64,000 bases of DNA from Bizionia myxarmorum (GCF_008086205.1 NZ_VSKK01000001.1:620001-684000); one strand, 5' to 3'. Shown: positions 25,741 to 35,486, counted from the first letter of the stretch. Numbers and translations are program-made. Notes: generated by a model not told the origin, from the sequence alone.

Positions 25741-26610
25741 ATGGCTAATAAAAAGAAGAAACCCAGAAAGTTCACCAAGAAACTGCTCAATAAGTATCGT
25801 TTGGTTATTTTAAATGAGGATACCTTTGAAGAGCGTATTTCTTTAAAATTAACGCGACTTAATGTGTTTGTTTTATTGTCATTATCTACCATATTTTTGG
25901 TTGTTGCCACGACTATTTTAATTGCCTTTACATCGCTTCGGGAATACATTCCGGGCTATTCATCTGTTGCCCTTAAAAAACGTGCTACAGAATTGAACTA
26001 TAAAACAGATTCCTTACAACAAGTAATAGCCATAAACGAGCGCTACTTTACATCCATTAAAAAAGTGCTATATGGTGAAGTAAGCAAAATAGATTTTAAT
26101 AAAGATTCTATTATTGAAGCTACCAGACAGGAAGCCAAAACTTTTGATTTATCGCCTTCTGAAGAAGATTCCATATTACGAGAGCGCGTTAAAAAAGAGG
26201 ATAAATATAATTTGTTTGAATCGGCAAAACTCAATACCAGTTTTATATTATTTCCGCCAGTTTCAGGTGAAATCTCACAAGAATATAATGTGAAAGAAAA
26301 ACATTTTGCCGTGGATATTGTTGCTGAAAAAGATACACCCGTAAAAGCAACTGCAGATGGTACCGTAATTTTTGCAGACTGGACTACCGAAGCTGGTTAC
26401 GTTATTATTTTAGAACACAGTCAGAGCCTAATTTCCGTTTATAAGCACAATGCTTTATTAACAAAAACCCAAGGCGATATTGTTACGGCTGGCGAAGTTA
26501 TTGCCACCACTGGAAATACAGGCTTAATGACGACTGGACCGCACTTACATTTTGAACTGTGGAGTGATGGTTACCCAATTAATCCAACTAATTTTATAGA
26601 TTTTAAATAA
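25741..26610 (+). CDS. M23 family metallopeptidase, membrane-anchored
   Basis: M23 enzymes cut peptide cross-links in peptidoglycan or act as activators of amidases. The 289-residue protein has a basic N terminus and one membrane helix (about residues 47-70). A helical linker follows (about 80-170). The LytM domain has HFAVDI (about 187-192, His and Asp ligands) and GPHLHFELW near 268 with the HxH motif. The start is taken as ATG 25741; a GTG three codons earlier lies in a possible promoter. The stop overlaps the next ATG by one base (TAATG). Confidence 0.9.
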   Translation: MANKKKKPRKFTKKLLNKYRLVILNEDTFEERISLKLTRLNVFVLLSLSTIFLVVATTILIAFTSLREYIPGYSSVALKKRATELNYKTDSLQQVIAINERYFTSIKKVLYGEVSKIDFNKDSIIEATRQEAKTFDLSPSEEDSILRERVKKEDKYNLFESAKLNTSFILFPPVSGEISQEYNVKEKHFAVDIVAEKDTPVKATADGTVIFADWTTEAGYVIILEHSQSLISVYKHNALLTKTQGDIVTAGEVIATTGNTGLMTTGPHLHFELWSDGYPINPTNFIDFK

Positions 26611-28112
26611 TGTTTTCACTAAAAGCCCTATTGGCGAAACCATTTGCCAAGTATATTGTAAAGAAAGCGCAAAAGTGGATTGATAATCCTATTGATACTC
26701 AAAAACAAGTGTTTGAAGAGCTTATTAGTGATGCCGCGTCCACAGCATTTGGAACCGATCATGATTTTTTGAGTATTAAGAATCACGCTGATTTTGTAAA
26801 GCGTGTTCCAATTCGTGATTACGAAGAATTAAAACCCTACGTAGACCGCATGGTTGCCGGTGAATCTGATGTTTTATGGAAAGGAAAACCACTTTATTTT
26901 GCCAAAACATCGGGAACCACATCTGGGGCTAAATACATTCCCTTAACAAAAGAAAGTATGCCAACGCATATTGCAGCAGCAAGGAATGCTATTTTAACTT
27001 ATATTCATGAAACTGGGAATGCAGATTTTGTATCGGGTAAAATGATTTTCTTACAAGGAAGCCCTGTTTTAGAGGAACAAAATGGCATTCAATTAGGGCG
27101 TTTATCAGGAATTGTAGCGCATTTTGTGCCACAGTATTTGCAGAAAAACCGCATGCCTTCTTGGGAAACAAATTGTATAGATGACTGGGAAACCAAAGTG
27201 GAGGCTATTGTAGAAGAAACGCTTCCTGAAAATATGACAGTTATTTCAGGGATTCCGTCTTGGGTGCAAATGTATTTTGAGAGAATTCAAGAGAAAACAG
27301 GACAGAACGTAGGAGATGTTTTTAAAAACTTCAATCTCTTTATTTTTGGAGGTGTTAATTATGAACCCTATCGCGCTAAATTTGAAACTTTAATAGGTCG
27401 GAAAGTAGATAGTATTGAATTATATCCAGCTAGTGAAGGTTTTTTCGCCTATCAAGATAAACAAAGTGAAAAAGGCATGTTGTTACTTTTAAATTCAGGA
27501 ATTTTTTATGAATTTGTAGTTGCAGAAACGTTTTTTAATGAAAATCCTATTCGTTTAACTTTAAAAGATGTTGAAATTGGCGTTAATTACGTGATGATTA
27601 TTTCCACAAATGCCGGACTTTGGGCTTACAATGTAGGCGATACCGTTATGTTTACGTCAACTAAACCATACCGTGTTATAGTTTCAGGACGAATCACACA
27701 TTTTATTTCCGCTTTTGGTGAACATGTTATTGGAAAAGAAGTGGAACACTCTTTACAAGAAGCCATAAAAGAAACGGATTTTCAAATTTCAGAATTTACC
27801 GTAGCACCGCAAATAAATCCAGAATCGGGTTTACCTTTTCATGAGTGGTTTATAGAATTTGAAAATCAAATTGAAGATGTTTCACAATTAGCAGCGAAAA
27901 TTGATGCAGCTTTACAAAATCAAAATAGCTATTATTTCGACCTCATAAAAGGGAAGGTTTTACAACCTTTAAAAATAACAATGGTAGCTAAAAATGGCTT
28001 TCAAGATTATATGAAATCCATAGGAAAATTAGGTGGTCAGAACAAATTACCTCGTTTATCCAATGATCGTAAAATAGCAGATAAAATCTACGATTTGAAT
28101 TTGATTAAATAA
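26610..28112 (+). CDS. GH3 auxin-responsive promoter family protein
   Basis: The 500-residue protein has the GH3 pattern: FAKTSGTTSGAKYIPLTKESM near residue 91 (the phosphate-binding motif of the ANL-type adenylating superfamily), FGGVNYEPYRAKFE near 248 and LYPASEGFFAYQ near 271. GH3 proteins in plants conjugate amino acids to acyl acids. Bacterial homologues have unknown substrates. Its start overlaps the M23 stop (TAATG), so it belongs to that operon. Confidence 0.85.
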   Translation: MFSLKALLAKPFAKYIVKKAQKWIDNPIDTQKQVFEELISDAASTAFGTDHDFLSIKNHADFVKRVPIRDYEELKPYVDRMVAGESDVLWKGKPLYFAKTSGTTSGAKYIPLTKESMPTHIAAARNAILTYIHETGNADFVSGKMIFLQGSPVLEEQNGIQLGRLSGIVAHFVPQYLQKNRMPSWETNCIDDWETKVEAIVEETLPENMTVISGIPSWVQMYFERIQEKTGQNVGDVFKNFNLFIFGGVNYEPYRAKFETLIGRKVDSIELYPASEGFFAYQDKQSEKGMLLLLNSGIFYEFVVAETFFNENPIRLTLKDVEIGVNYVMIISTNAGLWAYNVGDTVMFTSTKPYRVIVSGRITHFISAFGEHVIGKEVEHSLQEAIKETDFQISEFTVAPQINPESGLPFHEWFIEFENQIEDVSQLAAKIDAALQNQNSYYFDLIKGKVLQPLKITMVAKNGFQDYMKSIGKLGGQNKLPRLSNDRKIADKIYDLNLIK

Positions 28113-28123
28113 TAGTATATTTG
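28095..28123 (+). promoter_or_regulatory. Promoter of the DUF6909 gene
   Basis: TTG (28095-28097), an 18-bp spacer and TATATTTG (28116-28123) give a textbook Bacteroidota promoter. The -7 box ends 17 bp before the ATG at 28141. The -33 element lies inside the end of the GH3 gene. Confidence 0.65.
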
Positions 28124-28140
28124 AAAATTAAACAGTTTCT

Positions 28141-29835
28141 ATGAATAAGAAAAAGCATCATGCTAGAACGAGAGCCCAAGAAAGCTCAAATGCGATTGAA
28201 AGAATGTATATTACCATGAGACATCTATTTAATCGTGGTTTCTATAAGCCTATGGGTGTTTCAGGTGAAACGCTTCGTGAGGCTTTGTTGCTTTTAAGGC
28301 CTGAAATTTACGGTTCTATAGTTGATGAAAAAGCAGAACTAGAAGGTCTTTTATATGTTGTAGACCGTTTACCTCAAGGTATAGAAGAATGCATGTTTAT
28401 TAATTTAACAAGTGATGAAGGTTATAGTAATTCACACTTTAAGCCTATCATTCCTCCAAAAAGACGAAGAAATTGTTATCGTATTGACGATGAACAAATG
28501 AATATTGAAATTACCCGTGGACGTTCAGAAATCTATGATATTTTAACGCATTTAACCTTTATGTTTGTGGAATCTCACAAAATTAGTAAACGTGTTTTAA
28601 TTGATGAATCGGGCGGTACTACTCGCGATTGGATCAAATTAGAAAAAGCCGTTTTAGCCAATAAAAAGCTGACTCAAAATGAACGCGAAGTAGCCATTAC
28701 GCACACGGCAAATATTCTTGGTCGCACCTTTGATGAGTTGAGTTTTGTATATGGCCAATTTCAAACTCCAGAACAACCTGAACGTTTATTACATATTGTA
28801 TATTGGTTAGGCAAATTAGCAATTGAAGAAGTTATCAATAATAATAAACGCACTATTACCTTTAGTCCCGTTTTAAGAGAGCGACTTGGTCACCATATTC
28901 ACGGTGAAATTTGGGCAGATAACATTAAAAATACCCTTTATAAAAATGATCTTTTAAAAAGACCTATTCATATTATTAGTGCCAATATGCACAGTGTTAT
29001 GAATACGCTTTATACACCAACGGCTTTAAAAAGTATGCTGGCTAAAAAGACCATATTTCAGGTTTATGAAGAATTAAGTAAAAAAGAAAATGAAACGCTT
29101 CGAGATAAGGTAACCAATCAAGCATTGCAAAATGGGATGATTTATATTCCTGATGCATCGGGAACCAATATAGATGTTCAAATTTTTGATACGGCAAAAT
29201 TAGACTTATCGAAAACAGATTTAGATATTCATGCAACAGATGAAAAATCTGAAATGCCTATTATTTTTGTAATGGATTATGCCTTTGGCGAACAAGCTTA
29301 TGAAACCATTGACGAATTGCTAAAACCAGCATTAATTGATAGTAAAAGTATTCATTTAAACATCGCGTCTGTTTCTATAATGGGTAAAGCCGGAATTTTA
29401 GAAGGTGGAAAAGGTGATATTATGATACCATCTGCCCATATTTTTGAAGGCACAGCAGATAATTACCCATTTGTAAATGAGTTATCCAAAGCTGATTTTG
29501 AAGGTGATGGATTAGCCGTTTTTGAAGGTTCTATGATAACTGTTTTAGGAACTTCATTGCAAAATAAAGACATTTTAAAGTTTTTCTATAATTCTACTTG
29601 GCATGTTATAGGTTTAGAAATGGAAGGCGCTCATTATCAAAAAGCCATTCAGTCTGCTTCTAAAGTAAGAAAAACTATTAATCCAGACGTTAAAGTACGC
29701 TATGCCTATTACGCTAGTGATAATCCTTTAGAAACAGGCGGAACGCTTGCTTCAGGAGGATTAGGAACATCTGGTGTTAAACCAACCTATTTAATAACCC
29801 GAAAAATATTGCAACAAATCTTTAATAACCAGTAA
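28141..29835 (+). CDS. DUF6909-like protein with nucleoside-phosphorylase-like C terminus
   Basis: The 564-residue protein is not secreted. The N-terminal half (about 1-330) is helical and charged, with ILTHLTFMFVESHKI near 141. The C-terminal part resembles the phosphorylase/hydrolase superfamily: a Gly-rich stretch IMGKAGILEGGKGDIMIPS near residue 417, EMEGAH near residue 492 and YYASDNPLETGGTL near 523. In true nucleoside phosphorylases EMEGA carries the nucleoside-binding Glu. The family appears confined to Bacteroidota. The reaction is unknown; a nucleoside or nucleotide ligand is inferred. It has its own promoter. Confidence 0.7.
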   Translation: MNKKKHHARTRAQESSNAIERMYITMRHLFNRGFYKPMGVSGETLREALLLLRPEIYGSIVDEKAELEGLLYVVDRLPQGIEECMFINLTSDEGYSNSHFKPIIPPKRRRNCYRIDDEQMNIEITRGRSEIYDILTHLTFMFVESHKISKRVLIDESGGTTRDWIKLEKAVLANKKLTQNEREVAITHTANILGRTFDELSFVYGQFQTPEQPERLLHIVYWLGKLAIEEVINNNKRTITFSPVLRERLGHHIHGEIWADNIKNTLYKNDLLKRPIHIISANMHSVMNTLYTPTALKSMLAKKTIFQVYEELSKKENETLRDKVTNQALQNGMIYIPDASGTNIDVQIFDTAKLDLSKTDLDIHATDEKSEMPIIFVMDYAFGEQAYETIDELLKPALIDSKSIHLNIASVSIMGKAGILEGGKGDIMIPSAHIFEGTADNYPFVNELSKADFEGDGLAVFEGSMITVLGTSLQNKDILKFFYNSTWHVIGLEMEGAHYQKAIQSASKVRKTINPDVKVRYAYYASDNPLETGGTLASGGLGTSGVKPTYLITRKILQQIFNNQ

Positions 29836-29841
29836 TTAAAT

Positions 29842-30909
29842 ATGAACGAATATCCTCCAAAATCTGATCCACCAAACAACTCGGAAGAAGTTGATTTAGG
29901 TCAATTATTTAATGGAATTGGAAATGCCTTTAGCAGATTAATTAATTTTATAGTTTCCATCTTTGTAGCCATATTTTCGGTTATTATTTATACGTTAAGA
30001 GCGTTAATAGTAAACATTAAAATAATTATTGTAGTCATGGTTGTTGCAGCCGTCATTGGTTATGCCTGGGAGCGCACTCGGCCAGCAGTCTATAGCTCAT
30101 CTATGTTAATAAGACCCTATTTTGAATCTAAATTTCAGTTTGTTACTAATATTGGTTATTACAATGCACTACTGAATAATGGAAATTATGGCGTAATTGC
30201 CGATTTATTCGCAATAAATGAAGAAGAAGCTGCAGCTATAAATGGTTTTGAAATTGAACCAGGACCAGAAACAGAGAACGAAAAAATAGTTCAGTATAAC
30301 ACCTTTTTAAGTACTATGGATAGTACTATGACTCAGTCTATCAGTTACACTAAATTCATTGAGAACAGGAGTATTTATAGTGGTGATTTATTCCAAATAA
30401 CGGTACATTCCTATAAAAACGATATTTTCACGAAACTGGAGGAAGGCGTTACCAATTCCTTTACGAACTCCTATTCATTAAAAAGAATGCAAAAGCGAGA
30501 TTCCTTGCTTACAATTCAAAAAAATAACATTGTTTCACAACTAACTCAAGTAGATTCTTTACAGAAAATTTATATTAAAGTTCTGGAAAAACAGTCAAAT
30601 TCACAGTCAAATGAGATTAGTTTTGGAGGTGAAGGTTTTTCCTTAAGTAAAGATAAACCCAACACACGAGAATACGATTTATTAGAAAAGGAAATTACTT
30701 TAAGAAATGAATTAAGAGAGCTACAAGAGAAAAAAGTAGATGAAGATGTGTTTTTTGATGTTATTTCAAATTTCCAAAAAATAGGAAAGAAAACCGTTAA
30801 ATGGCAACAACGCTATTCTATTTTGTTCCCAATATTTGCTTTTATACTACTGTGTTTAATTTATGCAACCAGAAAAATAGTTAAGTACGTTAAAAGTTAT
30901 GAAGCATAA
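29842..30909 (+). CDS. Wzz-like chain-length determinant protein
   Basis: The 355-residue protein has an N-terminal double hydrophobic stretch (about residues 32-78) and a C-terminal membrane helix (about 326-344), with a large extracytoplasmic helical part between (about 90-320, coiled-coil prone). This two-helix arrangement is that of Wzz/polysaccharide co-polymerases, which set glycan chain length. No tyrosine kinase domain is attached. It opens the polysaccharide locus, overlaps rfbB by 11 bp and lies 6 bp after the DUF6909 stop. Confidence 0.7.
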   Translation: MNEYPPKSDPPNNSEEVDLGQLFNGIGNAFSRLINFIVSIFVAIFSVIIYTLRALIVNIKIIIVVMVVAAVIGYAWERTRPAVYSSSMLIRPYFESKFQFVTNIGYYNALLNNGNYGVIADLFAINEEEAAAINGFEIEPGPETENEKIVQYNTFLSTMDSTMTQSISYTKFIENRSIYSGDLFQITVHSYKNDIFTKLEEGVTNSFTNSYSLKRMQKRDSLLTIQKNNIVSQLTQVDSLQKIYIKVLEKQSNSQSNEISFGGEGFSLSKDKPNTREYDLLEKEITLRNELRELQEKKVDEDVFFDVISNFQKIGKKTVKWQQRYSILFPIFAFILLCLIYATRKIVKYVKSYEA

Positions 30910-31954
30910 AAAAACGATATTAATAACGGGAGGAGCAGGATTTATTGGATCTCATGTTATACGATTATTTGTAAACAAATATCCGGAGTATCATATTTTT
31001 AATTTAGACAGTTTAACCTATGCTGGTAATTTAGAGAATTTAACGGATATTGAATCTAAACCCAATTACACGTTTCTAAAAGCTGATATTACGGATGAAA
31101 CGCTCATTAATCAACTTTTTAAAGAACATAAATTTGAATACGTTATTCACTTAGCAGCGGAATCTCATGTAGATAGATCTATAAAGGATCCTTTAGCTTT
31201 TGTGAAAACAAACGTTATAGGTACAATGATTCTTTTAAATGCTTTTAAAAGTACGTGGAAAGACAATTTCAATGATAAATTGTTCTATCACATAAGTACA
31301 GATGAGGTTTATGGAACATTAGGAGAAACAGGTTTGTTTACGGAAACAACATCATACGATCCTAATTCGCCCTATTCAGCTTCTAAAGCAAGTTCAGATC
31401 ATTTTGTAAGAGCTTATGGCGAAACCTATGGCATGCCTTATGTTATTTCAAATTGCTCTAATAACTATGGGCCAAATCAATTTCCTGAAAAATTAATTCC
31501 TTTATTTTTAAATAATATTATAAATAAAAAGTCACTTCCTGTTTATGGAGATGGTAATTATACGCGAGATTGGCTTTATGTTATAGATCATGCAACAGCA
31601 ATAGATACTGTTTTTCATAGGGGTATTATTAGTGAAACATATAATATTGGTGGGTTTAATGAATGGAAAAATATTGATTTGGTTTCGCTACTTTGCGACC
31701 AAATGGATAGTTCTTTAGGTCTCGATAAGGGAACTTCAAAAGGATTAATAACCTACGTAAAAGATAGACCTGGCCATGATTTGCGTTACGCCATAGACGC
31801 TTCGAAAATAAAAAACGAGTTGGGTTGGGAACCATCAGTAACTTTTGAGCAAGGTTTAGAAAAAACAATTGCTTGGTATTTGAGCAATTCAGATTGGTTA
31901 AAAAATGTAACTACTGGCGCTTACCAAACTTACTACGAAAAAGAATATAATTAA
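30899..31954 (+). CDS. rfbB: dTDP-glucose 4,6-dehydratase
   Basis: This SDR enzyme converts dTDP-glucose to dTDP-4-keto-6-deoxyglucose, the second step of dTDP-L-rhamnose synthesis. The NAD site GGAGFIG is at residues 11-17. The family signature HLAAESHVDRSI is near 81, and the catalytic YxxxK lies in SPYSASKASSDH near 158. The 351-residue length is normal. It is followed by rfbA, rfbC and rfbD, the remaining rhamnose genes. Confidence 0.96.
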   Translation: MKHKKTILITGGAGFIGSHVIRLFVNKYPEYHIFNLDSLTYAGNLENLTDIESKPNYTFLKADITDETLINQLFKEHKFEYVIHLAAESHVDRSIKDPLAFVKTNVIGTMILLNAFKSTWKDNFNDKLFYHISTDEVYGTLGETGLFTETTSYDPNSPYSASKASSDHFVRAYGETYGMPYVISNCSNNYGPNQFPEKLIPLFLNNIINKKSLPVYGDGNYTRDWLYVIDHATAIDTVFHRGIISETYNIGGFNEWKNIDLVSLLCDQMDSSLGLDKGTSKGLITYVKDRPGHDLRYAIDASKIKNELGWEPSVTFEQGLEKTIAWYLSNSDWLKNVTTGAYQTYYEKEYN

Positions 31955-32004
31955 ATTGTTAGTTTCCTAGAATACAATTAATTATTCAGCAAAATAGTAT
32001 CGCA

Positions 32005-32871
32005 ATGAAAGGAATTATACTTGCCGGAGGATCCGGAACTAGATTACATCCATTAACCTTATCAGTAAGTAAGCAATTAATGCCTATTTACGATAAACCT
32101 ATGATTTATTATCCACTTTCTACATTAATGTATGCTGGAATTAAAGAGATTTTAATTATCTCCACGCCAAAAGATTTACCACTTTTTGAAGATTTATTAG
32201 GCGATGGTGAAAAGTATGGCTGTACGTTTAAATACGCGGTTCAAGAAGCACCAAATGGATTAGCAGAAGCTTTTATTATTGGAGAAGAATTTATTGGAAA
32301 TGATAAGGTAGCTTTAATTTTAGGAGATAATATTTTCTACGGTTCAGGATTGGCTAAACTACTTCAAAGTAACAATAATCCTGATGGAGGTGTTATTTAT
32401 GCCTATCGTGTTCATGATCCAGAACGTTATGGTGTGGTTGAATTTAATTCGGATGGACATGCTATTTCTATTGAAGAGAAACCGGAAGTTCCAAAATCAA
32501 ATTATGCAGTTCCAGGTATCTACTTTTATGATAATTCAGTAGTTAATATCGCAAAAAACATTAAACCAAGTCATAGAGGCGAACTGGAAATTACAGATGT
32601 TAACCGCGAGTATTTAAGTCAAGGTAAATTAAGTGTTAGTATTTTAGATCGGGGTACGGCTTGGTTGGACACGGGCACTTTTCAATCCCTTATGCAAGCC
32701 TCTCAATTTGTGGAGGTATTAGAGGAGCGGCAAGGTTTAAAGATAGGATCTATTGAAGCAGCAGCTTTTGAAATGGGTTATATATCAGAAAAAGCATTTG
32801 TAGAGCTTGCTAATCCATTATTAAAAAGTGGTTATGGTAAAAACTTATTAGGTTTATTAAATAACAAGTAA
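32005..32871 (+). CDS. rfbA: Glucose-1-phosphate thymidylyltransferase
   Basis: RfbA joins dTTP and glucose-1-phosphate, the first step of the rhamnose pathway. The 288-residue protein starts [18 protein letters not shown], with the nucleotide-binding GGSGTRL at 8-14. It contains GDNIFYG near 109 and [14 protein letters not shown] near 160. It directly abuts rfbC (stop and start adjacent with no gap). Confidence 0.97.
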   Translation: MKGIILAGGSGTRLHPLTLSVSKQLMPIYDKPMIYYPLSTLMYAGIKEILIISTPKDLPLFEDLLGDGEKYGCTFKYAVQEAPNGLAEAFIIGEEFIGNDKVALILGDNIFYGSGLAKLLQSNNNPDGGVIYAYRVHDPERYGVVEFNSDGHAISIEEKPEVPKSNYAVPGIYFYDNSVVNIAKNIKPSHRGELEITDVNREYLSQGKLSVSILDRGTAWLDTGTFQSLMQASQFVEVLEERQGLKIGSIEAAAFEMGYISEKAFVELANPLLKSGYGKNLLGLLNNK

Positions 32872-33417
32872 ATGACGGTAATAGAAACGAGCTTAAAGGA
32901 CTGTTTTATATTTGAACCTAAAGTTTTTGGAGATAAAAGAGGTTATTTTTTTGAATCCTTTAATCAACATCAGTTTAATAAATTAACTGACACCAACATT
33001 AACTTTGTTCAGGACAATGAATCTTACTCAACCAAAGGCGTTTTAAGAGGTTTGCATTATCAATTAGGTAAACACGCACAATCCAAGTTAGTTCGTGTTA
33101 TAACGGGTAGCGTATTGGATATAGCGGTGGATATTAGAAAGGATTCTCCAACTTTTGGCCAACATGTAGCAGTAGAATTAACTTCCGAAAATAAACGGCA
33201 GTTTTTTGTACCAAAAGGATTTGCTCATGGTTTTGTGGTTTTAAGTGAAACGGCAACCTTTGCTTATAAATGCGATAATTATTATAATAAAGAATCTGAA
33301 GGCGGCATAATTTATAATGATCCGACCTTGAATATTGATTGGCAATTACCTGAAAGGGAACTTTTAGTTTCCGAAAAAGATGTTATTTTACCAACATTAG
33401 AGCATGCAAAATTATGA
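32872..33417 (+). CDS. rfbC: dTDP-4-dehydrorhamnose 3,5-epimerase
   Basis: The 181-residue cupin-fold enzyme inverts C3 and C5 of the 4-keto sugar. Conserved elements include FVQDNESYSTKGVLRGLHYQ (about 45-64, with the catalytic His) and VPKGFAHGF (about 113-121). The start directly follows the rfbA stop and the end overlaps rfbD by 4 bp (ATGA). Confidence 0.96.
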   Translation: MTVIETSLKDCFIFEPKVFGDKRGYFFESFNQHQFNKLTDTNINFVQDNESYSTKGVLRGLHYQLGKHAQSKLVRVITGSVLDIAVDIRKDSPTFGQHVAVELTSENKRQFFVPKGFAHGFVVLSETATFAYKCDNYYNKESEGGIIYNDPTLNIDWQLPERELLVSEKDVILPTLEHAKL

Positions 33418-34271
33418 TTAATGTATTAGTTACTGGAGGAAATGGACAATTGGCACACTGTATTAAAGATTTAGAAAGTTTAAATACTGACTTGAAAATT
33501 ACCTACACTGATTATCAGGAATTAGATATTACCGATTTAACAGCCGTTAAAGCATTTTTCAAAAACAACAACGTTGATTATTGTATTAATTGTGCAGCTT
33601 ACACCGCAGTTGATCAAGCTGAAAAAGAACCTGAAAAAGCATCTCAAATAAACGTAATTGGTGCTAAAAATTTAGCCGTTGCCTGTGAGGAAAATAAGGC
33701 CACATTAATTCATATATCTACTGATTTTATATTCAATGGTGAAAAATCAAGTCTTTACAATGAGGATGATATTACAAGTCCTATAAGTGTTTATGGTGAA
33801 ACTAAATTGAATGGGGAACTTCAAATTCAAAACGTTCTTAACGAATATTTTATTTTAAGAACGTCCTGGTTATATTCTGAACACGGTAATAATTTCATGA
33901 AAACCATGATAAAATTATCTAAAGAAAGAGATCAATTACGTGTGGTATCTGATCAAATTGGTACACCAACCTATGCAACAGATTTAGCTTCTGTAATTAT
34001 AAACTTAATATCTACAAACAATAATCAGTACGGAATTTACCATTATAGTAATGAAGGCGTGGCTAGTTGGTATGATTTTGCCAAAGCTATATTTGAAGAA
34101 ATAGGATCTAAAATAGAACTATTACCTATTAAAACTTCGGAATATCCAACGCCTGCCAAAAGACCAAAATTTAGTGTGCTTGATAAATCTAAAATCAAGA
34201 GCACGTTGCAAATAGAAATTCCGCATTGGAGAGATAGCTTAAGGAAAGCTTTATTAAAATATAATGAATAA
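33414..34271 (+). CDS. rfbD: dTDP-4-dehydrorhamnose reductase
   Basis: The last step of dTDP-L-rhamnose synthesis, an NADPH-dependent reduction of the 4-keto group. The 285-residue SDR has GGNGQLA at 8-14, INCAAYTAVDQAE near 60 and the SVYGETKLNGE catalytic YxxxK region near 124. It overlaps rfbC by 4 bp and cysQ by 8 bp, so the rhamnose and sulfate modules are in one transcript. Confidence 0.95.
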   Translation: MINVLVTGGNGQLAHCIKDLESLNTDLKITYTDYQELDITDLTAVKAFFKNNNVDYCINCAAYTAVDQAEKEPEKASQINVIGAKNLAVACEENKATLIHISTDFIFNGEKSSLYNEDDITSPISVYGETKLNGELQIQNVLNEYFILRTSWLYSEHGNNFMKTMIKLSKERDQLRVVSDQIGTPTYATDLASVIINLISTNNNQYGIYHYSNEGVASWYDFAKAIFEEIGSKIELLPIKTSEYPTPAKRPKFSVLDKSKIKSTLQIEIPHWRDSLRKALLKYNE

Positions 34272-35058
34272 GCATTTACAAATTGCCATAGAATCATCTT
34301 TAAAAGCTGGAATAGCCATAATGCAAGTTTATGAAACCGCTTTCAACGTCGAAACTAAAGATGATAATTCGCCTTTAACAGAAGCGGATATGCAGGCAAA
34401 TACGATTATTAATTCCTATTTACTTCCTACGCAAATCTCTATAATTTCTGAAGAAAATAAACAAACAGATTATAGCATCAGAAAAAATTGGAATACCTGT
34501 TGGATTGTAGATCCTGTAGATGGAACCAAGGAATTTGTAAAGCGCAATGGTGAATTTACTGTAAATATAGCTTTAGTTACAAACGGAAAACCGGTTTTAG
34601 GCGTTATTTATGTGCCCGCAACCAAAACGCTTTATTATGCAGAAGTAGATTCAAATAAAGCATTTAAAGCGGATTTGAAATCTCATGACACATCTTTTGA
34701 GCAGGTTTTAAAGTTAGCGGAAAAACTTCAACCTAAAAAGAAGAAATCGAAAGTAATTCAAGTGGTTGGCAGTCGTTCCCACATGAATAAGGAGACATTA
34801 GATTTTATAGAAAGTTTGAAATCGGAAGGAAAAGATGTAGAAATTGTTTCTAAAGGAAGTTCTTTAAAATTTTGTTTATTGGCAGAAGGTTTAGCAGATG
34901 TATACCCGCGTTTTGCGCCTACAATGGAATGGGATACAGCGGCAGGACACGCTATTTGTAATGCAGTCGGTTTGGAAGTTATTTCAACAGAAACCAAAAA
35001 GCCACTTGTTTATAATAAGGAAAATTTATTGAATAGTCACTTTTTAGTTGGCGTATAA
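34264..35058 (+). CDS. cysQ: 3'(2'),5'-bisphosphate nucleotidase
   Basis: CysQ removes the 3'-phosphate of PAP (and PAPS), recycling the by-product of sulfotransferases or PAPS reductase. The 264-residue protein has the lithium-sensitive phosphatase motifs: SPLTEADMQAN (about 36-46), the metal site WIVDPVDGTKEF (about 80-91) and WDTAAGHAI near 223. It overlaps rfbD by 8 bp and its stop touches the next ATG (TAATG). Confidence 0.93.
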   Translation: MNKHLQIAIESSLKAGIAIMQVYETAFNVETKDDNSPLTEADMQANTIINSYLLPTQISIISEENKQTDYSIRKNWNTCWIVDPVDGTKEFVKRNGEFTVNIALVTNGKPVLGVIYVPATKTLYYAEVDSNKAFKADLKSHDTSFEQVLKLAEKLQPKKKKSKVIQVVGSRSHMNKETLDFIESLKSEGKDVEIVSKGSSLKFCLLAEGLADVYPRFAPTMEWDTAAGHAICNAVGLEVISTETKKPLVYNKENLLNSHFLVGV

Positions 35059-35486
35059 TGAAAGACAAATCCTATAGAAGACATCTTGCCAAAACCATTA
35101 CGTGGCGTTTTATAGGAACCATGGACACCATTATTTTGTCATGGATTATCACTGGTAATCCATTTATAGGTTTTAAATTAGGCCTTGCTGAAGTGAGTAC
35201 GAAATCAATCCTGTATTATCTGCATGAACGTGTTTGGTATAAAATAAACTTAACCAAAGAAGGTGTTACATTAGAAAGTAAAAAGAGGCATTTAGCCAAA
35301 ACCATAACCTGGCGACTAATAGGTACTTTAGATACTATGACGTTGGCTTGGATTATTTCTGGAAATCCATTGGCTGCTTTACAGATTGGTTTAGCTGAAG
35401 TGTTTACTAAAATGATTTTATATTATTTTCATGAACGTGTTTGGTACAGGGTTAATTTTGGTTTACCAACGCGTAAAAACCTATAA
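35058..35486 (+). CDS. Tandem DUF2061 membrane protein
   Basis: A 142-residue protein with two DUF2061 units, the first about residues 5-66 and the second about 77-136. Each has the pattern HLAKTITWRxxGTxDT followed by two hydrophobic stretches and YYxHERVWY. The repeats are clearly related, indicating an internal duplication. DUF2061 is a small membrane family of unknown function. Its position between cysQ and cysC, with no spacer, points to a role linked to sulfate use. Confidence 0.85.
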   Translation: MKDKSYRRHLAKTITWRFIGTMDTIILSWIITGNPFIGFKLGLAEVSTKSILYYLHERVWYKINLTKEGVTLESKKRHLAKTITWRLIGTLDTMTLAWIISGNPLAALQIGLAEVFTKMILYYFHERVWYRVNFGLPTRKNL

